The notes below the pieces were generated by a model. It was not told where the DNA came from. It ran no database searches and saw nothing but the letters and a program-made list of their open reading frames with translations. Of a stretch of 8,245 nucleotides of DNA, positions 1 to 6,578 are shown piece by piece. The stretch is from contig JASHVH010000247.1 of NCBI GenBank assembly GCA_030039575.1, forward strand, positions 1 through 8,245. The letters are read 5' to 3'. Positions within the stretch are counted from its first letter, which is position 1. Each line of letters starts with the position of its first letter. The position numbers and the translations under genes were made by a program. The DNA is from Acidimicrobiales bacterium. GTDB lineage: Bacteria; Actinomycetota; Acidimicrobiia; Acidimicrobiales; Palsa-688.

Positions 1-28
1 CCGGCCGGCTAACCGGGCCGGGCCAACC
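1..28 (-). repeat. two-unit 14-bp tandem repeat downstream of rpoD, cut by window edge
   Basis: Just after the rpoD stop, the minus strand reads two consecutive 14-mers, GGTTGGCCCGGCCC (28-15) and GGTTAGCCGGCCGG (14-1), which agree at most positions. The array may continue beyond position 1. The words GTTGGCCC and GTTAGCCGGC also occur in the 13-bp array at 6579-6721, but there on the plus strand, so the motif appears in opposite orientation relative to the genes. The sequence is very GC-rich and could fold, but no T-run is visible in the window, so I do not call a terminator. Two copies are seen directly; membership of a wider repeat family is inference. Confidence 0.5.
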
Positions 29-31
29 GCG

Positions 32-1471
32 CTAGTTGCCCAGGTAGTCCCTGAGCTGACCGCTGCGCAGTGGCTGGCGCAATTTGGCCAGGCACTTGGA
101 CTCGATTTGGCGGACTCGCTCGCGGGTGACCCCGAACTCCCGGCCGACCTCCTCCAACGTGCGGGCCTGCCCGTCATCGAGGCTAAAACGTAACCTGACG
201 ACCTTGCGCTCCCGCTCCGACAGGTCGGCCAGTACGTTGCGGACCGCTTCCGAAAGCATCGCCCGCGTGGCTGCATCGCTCGGCGCCGGGACGGCATCGT
301 CCTCGAGGACGTCCGACAGGTTGAAATCGTCCTCCCCCAATGGCTGCTCCAGGGAAACAGTGTCCTGGCTGATCCGCAGGATTTCCCGGACCCGGTCTGC
401 GCTCATCTCTGACCGCTTGGCCACCTCTTCGATGGTCGGCTCGCGCCCTTCTTCTTGGAGGAGGCTGCGCTGCGCCCTGACAACGGCATTGATGTTGTCG
501 ACCATGTGCACCGGGATACGGATCGTCCTGGCCTGGTCCGCGATAGCCCGGCTGATGGCTTGGCGGATCCACCACGTGGCATACGTCGAGAACTTGAACC
601 CCTTGGTGTAGTCGAACTTCTCGGCCGCCCGCATGAGCCCCAGGTTGCCCTCCTGGATAAGGTCGAGGAACGACAAGCCCCGGTTCCGGTACCATTTCGC
701 CACGGACACGACGAGGCGGAGGTTGGCCTCTACCAAGATCTGCCTTGCCATCATCCCTTCGGCCCGCAGGCGCTCGTCGGCCTCCCGCTTTTGGTCGACC
801 TGACGCACCCTCGAGACACGGGAACCGCCACCGGCCGCCTCGACCACATTTTCTTCGAGACTTTCCTCCTCGAGTTGATCAAGACGGGCGGCCGCCGCGA
901 TCCCCCGCTCCACACAACGCGCCAGGGCGACCTCTTGGTCCGCGGAAAGGAGCCGGACCTTCCCGATCTCTTTCAGGTAGGCCCGGACGGAGTCGGAACT
1001 ACCGGTGCCCGCCACCCCGATGTCGAGCTTCAGCCCCGCCACAAGCACGCGCCGGCCTCTGCGGAAAGGGTCATGCGGTTTTTTTCGCAAGAACCCGTAC
1101 GTATCGGCATCCGCTTGCCCCTCGTCGAGTTCGACGGGCTTGGACGGCCCACTCTCTGCCAGCTCCGGGCCCGGAGCAGCCCGGGCCGGAGCAGCATTGT
1201 TATCCCGCTCCGCTCGGTGCGGTTCCCTGATGAGCTCGGCCGCCAACCGGTCGAGCCCCTCATCCGAAATGGGCTCGTCGTGGTCCCGCCACTCGATACC
1301 TTCGGCTGTCACTCTCCCGATCACCGCCGCTATCAACTCCGGTCTCAGCTGGACCCCTTCCAAGACCTGCATGACGTCATCAGGCGTCAGGTAGCCGCGT
1401 TCGCGGCCCAGGATCAAAAGCGCAAGGAAGTGGCTAGTCGGTTCGCCTGAGCCTGTGAAAGGCGCTCTCAC
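32..1471 (-). CDS. rpoD: principal RNA polymerase sigma factor (sigma-70, RpoD/SigA)
   Basis: This 479-aa protein is the housekeeping sigma factor that directs core RNA polymerase to -10/-35 promoters. All sigma-70 regions are visible in order: a region 1.1-like domain (about 15-85, with [12 protein letters not shown]), a charged variable linker (86-155), region 1.2 (159-190, [11 protein letters not shown]), a short non-conserved region (about 191-235), region 2 (240-310, with [34 protein letters not shown] in pieces 269-306), region 3 (about 312-395, RTIRIPVHM, then [10 protein letters not shown] for 3.2) and region 4 (405-475, helix-turn-helix [16 protein letters not shown]). Region 1.1 and full length mark it as group 1 and not an alternative sigma. 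The start is GTG; no other in-frame start lies upstream after the dnaG stop, and the next ATG (residue 34) would cut into region 1.1. It lies 22 bp behind dnaG and is probably co-transcribed with it. An A7 run at codons 129-131 is odd (see findings). Confidence 0.97.
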   Translation of the reverse strand: MRAPFTGSGEPTSHFLALLILGRERGYLTPDDVMQVLEGVQLRPELIAAVIGRVTAEGIEWRDHDEPISDEGLDRLAAELIREPHRAERDNNAAPARAAPGPELAESGPSKPVELDEGQADADTYGFLRKKPHDPFRRGRRVLVAGLKLDIGVAGTGSSDSVRAYLKEIGKVRLLSADQEVALARCVERGIAAAARLDQLEEESLEENVVEAAGGGSRVSRVRQVDQKREADERLRAEGMMARQILVEANLRLVVSVAKWYRNRGLSFLDLIQEGNLGLMRAAEKFDYTKGFKFSTYATWWIRQAISRAIADQARTIRIPVHMVDNINAVVRAQRSLLQEEGREPTIEEVAKRSEMSADRVREILRISQDTVSLEQPLGEDDFNLSDVLEDDAVPAPSDAATRAMLSEAVRNVLADLSERERKVVRLRFSLDDGQARTLEEVGREFGVTRERVRQIESKCLAKLRQPLRSGQLRDYLGN

Positions 1472-1484
1472 AAGTAGTCCACAA

Positions 1485-1490
1485 CCTCCC
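1485..1490 (-). promoter_or_regulatory. Shine-Dalgarno sequence of rpoD
   Basis: The minus strand reads GGGAGG in the 22-bp dnaG-rpoD gap. It ends 13 nt before the GTG start, a little longer than ideal. It is the strongest ribosome binding site in the window and fits an internal gene of an operon, in contrast to dnaG, glyQS and recO, which lack one. Confidence 0.65.
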
Positions 1491-1493
1491 TGC

Positions 1494-3308
1494 TCACGCT
1501 CCTGGGCTGGGTGACATGCTAGGACTTGACAACAACAAAGCTAACAACTGGCGCTCAGCTTCATCCACGCGTTTTTCGTAGTCAGGGCCGGCGTCGACCG
1601 AACGGAGCGCCTCCAGGGCCAGCCGCAAGCGCCCGGAACGTTTCGAGAGCTCGTCGTGGCTGACCGACGGCGTCGCACTGCGGGCGTCCCTGCGCAGCTC
1701 GTCGAGCGCTCGGCTGGCCGCTTGCTCCACCAACCTGCGCAAAACGTCCTCAGGGTCTTCGACCGTGTCCTCGACCGCCAGCTGTGCCAGCAGGTCGGCC
1801 ACCTGGGGAGTGGCGGCCTCGATGGCGTCGGTAAGGGTCATGGCCGAAGCCAGCTGGTCGAACGCTGCCCTGGCCAGGTCAGAACCGAACAGGTCGATGT
1901 GGACGCGTTCCGCCACGTCCATGGGGCGATGGACTACGAGGCGCAATGCCTCCAGCTCGGGGCGGGGCACGAGGGGGGGCCTCGGCCTGGCCGTCAACGG
2001 GATGATGGGCGCCTCTGCCTCGGGTGCCTCGACGGGGCGGGGCCGCAACCCACGCAGCTGCTCGGGACTGAGCCGGCAGCGGTCCGAGACCTGCATCAGG
2101 TACTGGTCCCTGACCAACGGGTCGGGGTGCTCGGAGATCAAGCCAAGGGCGGCCTCAGCGGCCCGTGCTTTGCCCTCAGGGTTACGGAGGTCTGCCCCCG
2201 CGAAAAGTCGCTCCAGACGGAAACCGAGGTAAGGCCTGGCCTCCGCCACGGCCTGCCGAAGCCGCTCGGGATCTTCCTGGGCCGCGTCTGCGGGGTCCGT
2301 ACCCGGCGGCAGAGCGACCACCGCAATGTCGGCTTGAAAGCGCCGTTCCCACTCGTAAAAACGCTCCGCCGCCCCCCGGCCCGCCGCGTCGGCATCGTAG
2401 GCCAGGACAATCCGCCGGGCGAAGCCGGTCAGCAAACGAACGTGGCCCTCAGCGAACGCCGTACCACAAGTCGCCACCGCCTCGGTGACCCCGGCCCTGT
2501 GTAGCCCGATGACGTCGGTATAGCCCTCGCAGACGACGACCTGGCCCCTTTCCACGATCGGGCCTTTGGCCCAATTGAGCCCGTACAGGATCCTGCTCTT
2601 GTCGTAGAGCGGGGTGGCCTGGGTGTTCTTGTACTTCGGGCCCGGGCCGCCCGGCAGGACACGGCCGCCCAGGCCGACCGGCCGGCCGGCGACGTCGAAG
2701 ATCGGGAACAGGACCCTGGCCCGGAACGAGTCGTTGAGGCGGCCCGCCTGGTTGCGGAAAGCCAAACCGGCATCGACCAGCATGTCTGCGCCGATGCCGG
2801 CCTCCCGGACGAGCGTGTCCCACCCGTCTGGCGCCCAGCCGAGGCAGAAGTGCTTGACCGTGTCGCTGTCGTAACCCCGCCCCCTCAAGTAAGCCCGGGC
2901 GGGCGCCCCTGACGGCGCCCGCACCAGGACCTCGTGGTACCACTCGACAGCGCGCTCGAGGGCCTTGCTCAGTTCCGCCGCCCGTTTGTTGCCCGGCCGG
3001 GCCGCCGCCTGCCCGTCGTAGCGCAACTGGATACCGGCCCGGCCGGCCAGCAGTTCGACCGCCGAGGCGAAGTCGAGGTGCTCAGTCTCCCGGACGAAAG
3101 AAATGGCATCTCCCCGGGCCTGGCAGCCGAAGCAGTAGTAGAACCCCAACTCGCCGTTGACAGAGAACGAACCTGTCTTTTCGGCATGGAACGGGCAGAG
3201 GCCTGACCAGCGCCGGCCCACCCGGCGCAGGGCAACGTGTTCCGAGACCAGGGCGACCAGGTCCACACTGGTCCTCACCCGCTCCACGTCCTCGGCCACG
3301 ATCCCCAT
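1494..3308 (-). CDS. dnaG: DNA primase
   Basis: This 604-aa protein makes the RNA primers for chromosomal replication and works with the DnaB helicase. The N-terminal CHC2 zinc-binding domain carries C38, H41, C59 and C62 (CPFH ... CFGC). The RNA-polymerase-like core follows, with [10 protein letters not shown] (196-205) and the conserved [21 protein letters not shown] stretch (from residue 224). The Toprim metal site is seen as EGYTD (261-265) and the acidic pair in YDADAAG (304-310). After a proline-rich linker (about 420-450), residues 450-600 form the family's variable helical C-terminal region, expected to bind DnaB. Length is normal. ATG is chosen because it puts the zinc motif at the usual distance from the N-terminus. 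There is no Shine-Dalgarno, but a TANNNT hexamer sits 6 nt upstream. The 22-bp gap to rpoD indicates a dnaG-rpoD operon; no rpsU is present upstream. Confidence 0.97.
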   Translation of the reverse strand: MGIVAEDVERVRTSVDLVALVSEHVALRRVGRRWSGLCPFHAEKTGSFSVNGELGFYYCFGCQARGDAISFVRETEHLDFASAVELLAGRAGIQLRYDGQAAARPGNKRAAELSKALERAVEWYHEVLVRAPSGAPARAYLRGRGYDSDTVKHFCLGWAPDGWDTLVREAGIGADMLVDAGLAFRNQAGRLNDSFRARVLFPIFDVAGRPVGLGGRVLPGGPGPKYKNTQATPLYDKSRILYGLNWAKGPIVERGQVVVCEGYTDVIGLHRAGVTEAVATCGTAFAEGHVRLLTGFARRIVLAYDADAAGRGAAERFYEWERRFQADIAVVALPPGTDPADAAQEDPERLRQAVAEARPYLGFRLERLFAGADLRNPEGKARAAEAALGLISEHPDPLVRDQYLMQVSDRCRLSPEQLRGLRPRPVEAPEAEAPIIPLTARPRPPLVPRPELEALRLVVHRPMDVAERVHIDLFGSDLARAAFDQLASAMTLTDAIEAATPQVADLLAQLAVEDTVEDPEDVLRRLVEQAASRALDELRRDARSATPSVSHDELSKRSGRLRLALEALRSVDAGPDYEKRVDEAERQLLALLLSSPSMSPSPGA

Positions 3309-3314
3309 AGGAAA

Positions 3315-3320
3315 AGACTA
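3315..3320 (-). promoter_or_regulatory. candidate -10 box for a leaderless dnaG transcript
   Basis: The minus strand reads TAGTCT, then 6 nt (TTTCCT), then the dnaG ATG. A TANNNT hexamer at this distance would place the transcription start at or next to the ATG, as in the leaderless mRNAs that are common in Actinobacteria. No purine-rich Shine-Dalgarno is present. A TTGAAC lies further upstream but 21 bp away, too far for a standard -35. The call is based on pattern and spacing only. Confidence 0.4.
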
Positions 3321-3326
3321 AGTCTG

Positions 3327-3338
3327 TCAGGCGCCTGA
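3327..3338. promoter_or_regulatory. 12-bp perfect palindrome upstream of dnaG
   Basis: TCAGGCGCCTGA is self-complementary and lies in the 63-bp gap before dnaG, just upstream of the proposed -10 box and downstream of a TTGAAC. The position would suit an operator, or the stem of a small hairpin. A single palindrome in GC-rich DNA is weak evidence, and I do not recognise the regulator. Confidence 0.3.
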
Positions 3339-3354
3339 GACGTTCAACCTGGGC

Positions 3355-3371
3355 GCCTCCCGGTGGGAGGC
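3355..3371 (-). terminator. GC-rich hairpin immediately after glyQS
   Basis: On the minus strand, GCCTCCC, a 3-nt ACC loop and GGGAGGC form a perfect 7-bp stem starting at the base after the glyQS TAG stop. There is no T-run after it, so it is not a classical intrinsic terminator; U-less hairpin terminators have been proposed in high-GC Actinobacteria. It could also simply protect the mRNA 3' end. It supports treating glyQS and dnaG as separate transcription units, but termination is not shown. Confidence 0.45.
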
Positions 3372-4688
3372 CTACCAGGCGAGCCGGGACGTGACCGCTT
3401 CCACCAGACGGTCTATCGGGACGCGCTCCTGAGCGGTGGAATCGCGGTCGCGTATCGTTACCGCTTTGTCGTCGAGGGAATCGAAATCGATGGTGACGCA
3501 CAGCGGCGTCCCGATCTCGTCCTGGCGGCGGTAACGGCGGCCAATGGCGCGCGTGATGTCGTAGTCGCACATGGCCACCGGTTGGAGGAGTTTCAATACC
3601 TCCTGGGAAAGTGGCAGCAGCGTGTCTTTTTTAGACAGCGGCAACACGGCCACCTGATAAGGGGCGATCCGGGGGTGCAGCCTCAGCACTGTCCGCTCCT
3701 CGCCGGCTACCTCGTCCACCGTGTAAGCGGCGATCAGGAAAGCCATCATCGTGCGGGCGACGCCGGCGGCCGGCTCGATCACGTAGGGCACATAACGTTC
3801 GCCGGTGGCCGGGTCGAAATACTCGAGCGTCTGCCCACTCGCCGCCGCATGGGCCTTCAGGTCGTAATCCGTACGGTTGGCAATGCCCTCGAGCTCCCCC
3901 CAACCCCAGGGGAAAGCGAACTCGATGTCGGCCGTGGCCACTGAGTAGTGCGAGAGCTCCTCTTTCTCATGGGGGCGCAGCCGGATCATGTCCCGCGGGA
4001 TACCGAGGCGGGCGTACCATTCGAGCCGTTCATTGCACCAGTAATCGAACCACTGCGGGGCTTCGTCAGGCGGGACGAAGTACTCAAGCTCCATTTGCTC
4101 GAACTCCCGGGTCCGGAAAACGAAGTTGCCCGGGGTGATCTCGTTACGGAAGGACTTGCCGATCTGAGCGGTGCCGAACGGAGGGCGCAAATGCTCGGTC
4201 TGCAGGACGTTGGCGAAATTGACAAAATGCCCCTGGGCCGTTTCGGGCCGCAAGTAGGCGACGGCGCCCTCGTCCTCGACCGGGCCGACGAACGTCTTGA
4301 ACATCAGGTTGAAAGGCCGCGCTTCAGTGAAGTCACTGCCGCCACAATTGGGGCACACCAGCTGGCCGTCGTCGTCAGTCGGCAACTGGTCAGCCCGCCA
4401 GCGCTGCTTGCACGTGCGGCAGTCCACCAGAGGGTCGGTGAAATTCTGCAGGTGCCCCGAGGCTTCCCAAATCTTGGGGCTCGACAGGATGGCGGCGTCC
4501 AGGCCCACCACCTCCTGGCGGAGCTGGACCATCTCACGCCACCAGGCGTCCTTCACGTTGCGCTCCATCAAGACACCCAGGGGACCGTAGTCGTAGGTCG
4601 AGCGGAACCCGCCGTAGATCTCGGCGGAGGGGAACACAAATCCCCTCGCCTTGGCCAGGCGGACCAGCTCTTCCATCGAAACGGACAT
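3372..4688 (-). CDS. glyQS: glycyl-tRNA synthetase, single-chain (alpha2) class II type
   Basis: This 438-aa enzyme charges tRNA-Gly with glycine. It is the single-polypeptide bacterial/eukaryotic-type enzyme and not the tetrameric GlyQ/GlyS pair. Visible landmarks are the N-terminal FPSAEIYGG and YDYGPLG (19-38), the motif 1 region (about 45-70), two CxxC pairs (C90/C93 and C112/C115) that probably bind zinc, LRPETAQG (146-153), class II motif 2 FRNEITPGNFVFRTREFEQME (180-200), motif 3 around EPAAGVARTMMAF (305-317, with R312), and an anticodon-binding domain (about 338-430, starting LHPRIAPYQVAVLPL). Motif 3 has A where many homologues have S or D/E, a mild variation. ATG at 4688 is chosen; Met5 is a possible alternative. 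No Shine-Dalgarno precedes either, but TAGCCT lies 6 nt before the first ATG. It is 65 bp downstream of recO and followed directly by a hairpin. The symbol glyS is also used for this type. Confidence 0.96.
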   Translation of the reverse strand: MSVSMEELVRLAKARGFVFPSAEIYGGFRSTYDYGPLGVLMERNVKDAWWREMVQLRQEVVGLDAAILSSPKIWEASGHLQNFTDPLVDCRTCKQRWRADQLPTDDDGQLVCPNCGGSDFTEARPFNLMFKTFVGPVEDEGAVAYLRPETAQGHFVNFANVLQTEHLRPPFGTAQIGKSFRNEITPGNFVFRTREFEQMELEYFVPPDEAPQWFDYWCNERLEWYARLGIPRDMIRLRPHEKEELSHYSVATADIEFAFPWGWGELEGIANRTDYDLKAHAAASGQTLEYFDPATGERYVPYVIEPAAGVARTMMAFLIAAYTVDEVAGEERTVLRLHPRIAPYQVAVLPLSKKDTLLPLSQEVLKLLQPVAMCDYDITRAIGRRYRRQDEIGTPLCVTIDFDSLDDKAVTIRDRDSTAQERVPIDRLVEAVTSRLAW

Positions 4689-4694
4689 GCAGAG

Positions 4695-4700
4695 AGGCTA
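4695..4700 (-). promoter_or_regulatory. candidate -10 box for a leaderless glyQS transcript
   Basis: The minus strand reads TAGCCT, then 6 nt (CTCTGC), then ATG. Spacing and TANNNT form match the candidate upstream of dnaG, and no Shine-Dalgarno is present. The -35 region is poor (TCTAAC at 17 bp spacing). Confidence 0.38.
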
Positions 4701-4753
4701 CCGGGCCCATACGAGCAGTTAGAGCGGTTCGGGGTCAGAGGACTAGTACCGCA

Positions 4754-5479
4754 TCAGGTGTGCTCCAGGGTGTGGAGGGCACGAAGGCGCTTTTCCAGGT
4801 GCTGTTCCAGTGAAATGGTGGCCAGGTTGGACACCTCGCCGGTCGTAGCGCTGGCCGGCATTTGGAGCGCCCTGGCCAACTGCCCGCCCAGGATCCACCC
4901 GAGCAGTTCCAGGGCCGCAGGGCTTAGAGGCTGTCCCCGCCGGCAGGTCCGGCATAGCGTCCCTCCTTCGGCGATGTCGAACGCCACCAGGGGCGCCGCC
5001 GGCGGGCTCGAGCCACAACTGGCACAGGAGGTGAGGACCGGGCCGGCGCCGTCGAGGGAGAGCAGCTTCCAGTAAAAGGCCGCCACCACCAACGGGCTGG
5101 AGCGCCCCGCCAGCGTACGCAGCGCTCCGACCAGCATGCGGTACAAAGGTCCCGAAGGCTCTCGTTCCTGGGCTACCTGCTCGGTGGCCTCGACCATGGC
5201 CATACCCTGGGCCAGCCGGCTGAGATCTTCGTGCAAGAGCCGCCAGGGCTCGATCATTTCGGCCTGGGTGACAATGTCGAGCTCCCGCCCTTCGTAGAGC
5301 AACAGCTCGACATGGCTCAGCGGTTCGAGGCGCCCGCCGAAACGGCTCTTGGTACGACGGATCCCTTTGGCGACGGCCCGCACTTTGCCGTGACCGGACG
5401 TGATGAGGACGACTATGCGGTCGGCCTCGCCCAGCTTGTAGGTCCGCAGTACGACCCCTCGGTCACGGTATAGCGACAT
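4754..5479 (-). CDS. recO: DNA repair protein RecO
   Basis: This 241-aa protein is the RecFOR-pathway mediator that helps load RecA onto SSB-coated single-stranded DNA. The N-terminal OB-fold domain (about 1-80) opens with the typical SLYRDRGVVLRTYKLGEADRI and contains VAKGIRRTKSRFGGRLEP (37-54). The C-terminal helical domain carries a zinc-type site with C152, C155, C176 and C179 (CASC ... CRTC), and the sequence ends with the usual LE-H-L-K-RLRALH helix (225-236). Length is as expected. The ATG puts the OB-fold at its normal start. No Shine-Dalgarno is visible, and a GATAGT hexamer lies 7 nt upstream. A 272-bp gap with a tandem repeat separates it from uppS, so it probably starts its own transcript. 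In many bacteria era lies just upstream of recO; no era is present between the CorC-like gene and recO here. Confidence 0.94.
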   Translation of the reverse strand: MSLYRDRGVVLRTYKLGEADRIVVLITSGHGKVRAVAKGIRRTKSRFGGRLEPLSHVELLLYEGRELDIVTQAEMIEPWRLLHEDLSRLAQGMAMVEATEQVAQEREPSGPLYRMLVGALRTLAGRSSPLVVAAFYWKLLSLDGAGPVLTSCASCGSSPPAAPLVAFDIAEGGTLCRTCRRGQPLSPAALELLGWILGGQLARALQMPASATTGEVSNLATISLEQHLEKRLRALHTLEHT

Positions 5480-5486
5480 GGTTGTA

Positions 5487-5492
5487 ACTATC
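5487..5492 (-). promoter_or_regulatory. candidate -10 box for a leaderless recO transcript
   Basis: The minus strand reads GATAGT (4 of 6 to TATAAT), then 7 nt, then the recO ATG. An overlapping TAGTTA is 5 nt from the ATG. No Shine-Dalgarno is visible and the -35 region is weak. It is the least certain of the three such sites, but it agrees with them in position. Confidence 0.33.
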
Positions 5493-5565
5493 TTCGCACG
5501 CCGTCCGCCACTGCAGCAGAACTGTTACCTGGACGCTGCTGAAGAACTACTTCTCGTGAAGGGAC

Positions 5566-5690
5566 GGGTTGAGGCGGCTCGGGTTCAGGCGGGAGGCTCG
5601 GGTTCAGGTCGGGAGGCTTGGGTTAAGGCGGGAGGCTCGGGGTTCAGGCGGGAGGCTCGGGTTCAGGCGGTAGGCTTGGGTTCACGCGGG
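5566..5690. repeat. 19-bp tandem repeat array, about 6.5 units, between uppS and recO
   Basis: On the plus strand the consensus is GGGTTCAGGCGGGAGGCTC. Units start at 5566 (15 nt, with a 4-nt deletion), 5581, 5600 (20 nt), 5620, 5640, 5659 and 5678 (partial, 13 nt); one extra G separates the units starting 5620 and 5640. Most full units differ from consensus by only one or two changes, so the array looks recent or actively homogenised. It fills almost half of the 272-bp gap. There are no spacers, so it is not CRISPR. Plus-strand open frames across it are products of the repeat. The unit does not resemble the 13-bp array upstream of uppS. Function is unknown. Confidence 0.9.
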
Positions 5691-5733
5691 CCAGATAAGG
5701 TTGGCCGGACCAGGCAGCCCGGGTCGAGACGAG

Positions 5734-5760
5734 CGGGTCATACGGGCCGGGTCATGCGGG
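5734..5760. repeat. short tandem duplication overlapping the uppS stop codon
   Basis: The plus strand carries CGGGTCATACGGG (5734-5746), one C, then CGGGTCATGCGGG (5748-5760), which differ at one base. The second copy contains the uppS TGA stop (5752-5754) and the first carries another TGA on the sense strand. This is a two-copy repeat only, but its position at a stop codon parallels the 13-bp array at the end of the DinB-like gene. Confidence 0.6.
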
Positions 5761-6501
5761 CAGGCCGTCCTGGTCGCGCTGCTCCCCGGTGCGCCCGAAG
5801 CGGCGCTCCCGTTGCTGGTACTCCAGTACCGCCTGGCGGAGGTGCTCGCGACGGAAATCCGGCCACAGCACGTCCATGAAAACGAGCTCGCTGTAGGCGA
5901 TCTCCCATAGCAGGAAGTTCGAGATCCGGTACTCACCCGAGGTCCGGATGAAAAGGTCCGGGTCCGGCATCCCCTGGACGTAGAGGTGCCGGCGCAAGGC
6001 GCGCTCGTTGACGTCGGAGGGTTTGACGCCCTCCGCCACCAGACTGCGGACGGCGTCCACGATCTCGGCCCGCCCGCCGTAGTTGAAAGCCACAGTCAAA
6101 GTCGTCCCGGTGTTCCGCCTGGTCAACTCCACCGCTTCGTCCATGCGCCGGAGGACCCATTTCGGCACTCGCCAGTCCCGCCGGCCCGCGAACAGTATCC
6201 GGACGCCCATGGCGTGCAACTCATCGCGCCGGCGGGTCAGCAAGTCGTCGGCGATGACGCCGAGCAGGAAGCGGACCTCAGAGTGCGGCCGGCGCCAGTT
6301 CTCGGTGGAAAAGGCGTACACAGTGAACCACTCGAGGCCGAGCTCGACCGCTCCTTTCGCGGCGTCGAGGAGTGCTTCCTCACCGGCCCTGTGACCCTCC
6401 GTCCGCGGCAGGCCCCGCCTGGTGGCCCAGCGCCCGTTGCCGTCCATGACGCAGGCGACGTGCCGCGGCATGCGCTTTGGGTCAAGCCCGCCGGTATCCA
6501 T
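5752..6501 (-). CDS. uppS: cis-prenyltransferase, probable undecaprenyl diphosphate synthase
   Basis: This 249-aa enzyme of the UPP synthase family condenses isopentenyl diphosphate onto an allylic primer to build the cis-polyprenyl diphosphate lipid carrier for peptidoglycan and other wall polymers. Family motifs are complete: HVACVMDGNGRWA (14-26, catalytic-type D20), EGHRAG (35-40), YAFSTENWRRP (62-72), NYGGRAEI (140-147) and DLFIRTSGEYRISNFLLWE (182-200, with R186 and R192 for diphosphate binding), followed by VLWPDF (211-216). Product chain length cannot be read from the sequence; Actinobacteria often have a second, short-chain Z-farnesyl diphosphate synthase of the same family, so uppS is the likeliest but not the only assignment. 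ATG at 6501 is chosen; Met11 is possible. Only a weak distant AGGTAG precedes it, partly next to a hairpin. Tandem repeats lie on both sides. Confidence 0.93.
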   Translation of the reverse strand: MDTGGLDPKRMPRHVACVMDGNGRWATRRGLPRTEGHRAGEEALLDAAKGAVELGLEWFTVYAFSTENWRRPHSEVRFLLGVIADDLLTRRRDELHAMGVRILFAGRRDWRVPKWVLRRMDEAVELTRRNTGTTLTVAFNYGGRAEIVDAVRSLVAEGVKPSDVNERALRRHLYVQGMPDPDLFIRTSGEYRISNFLLWEIAYSELVFMDVLWPDFRREHLRQAVLEYQQRERRFGRTGEQRDQDGLPA

Positions 6502-6517
6502 TGCTACGAAAAGCTAC

Positions 6518-6540
6518 CTGCCCGGTGGGCACCGGGGCAG
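6518..6540 (-). promoter_or_regulatory. hairpin in the uppS leader
   Basis: On the minus strand, CTGCCCCGGT, a GCCC loop and ACCGGGCAG form a 9-bp stem with one bulged C, ending 16 nt before the uppS ATG. Its 3' arm runs into GCAGGTAG, the only Shine-Dalgarno-like stretch for uppS, and then GTAGCTTTTCG. It could mask that site, act as a weak terminator for the upstream unit, or be chance in GC-rich DNA. The fold is visible; the role is inference. Confidence 0.35.
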
Positions 6541-6578
6541 GTCGGCGGGCCGGACGGCCGGACCGCTAGCAGAGACGA

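Noticed and set aside
455..1450. 331-aa plus-strand open frame opposite rpoD
   Set aside because: It is the antisense of a gene with every sigma-70 region intact; long antisense frames are expected in high-GC DNA, and the product has no recognisable motif.
3615..3630. A6 run in glyQS as a frameshift site
   Set aside because: Codons read TCT AAA AAA GAC, so the slippery heptamer is in the wrong phase for -1 slippage.
3948..5075. 375-aa plus-strand open frame spanning glyQS and recO
   Set aside because: It runs antisense across two well-supported genes and the gap between them, and shows no family motif.
5511..5545. CAGCAG/CTGCTG inverted arms upstream of recO as a terminator or operator
   Set aside because: The arms are only 6 bp with an 18-nt or longer loop and no T-run follows.
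5478..5879. 133-aa plus-strand frame in the uppS-recO gap with a Gly/Arg-rich repeat
   Set aside because: The protein repeat is only the translated 19-bp array, indels between units break its period, and the frame overlaps both flanking genes.
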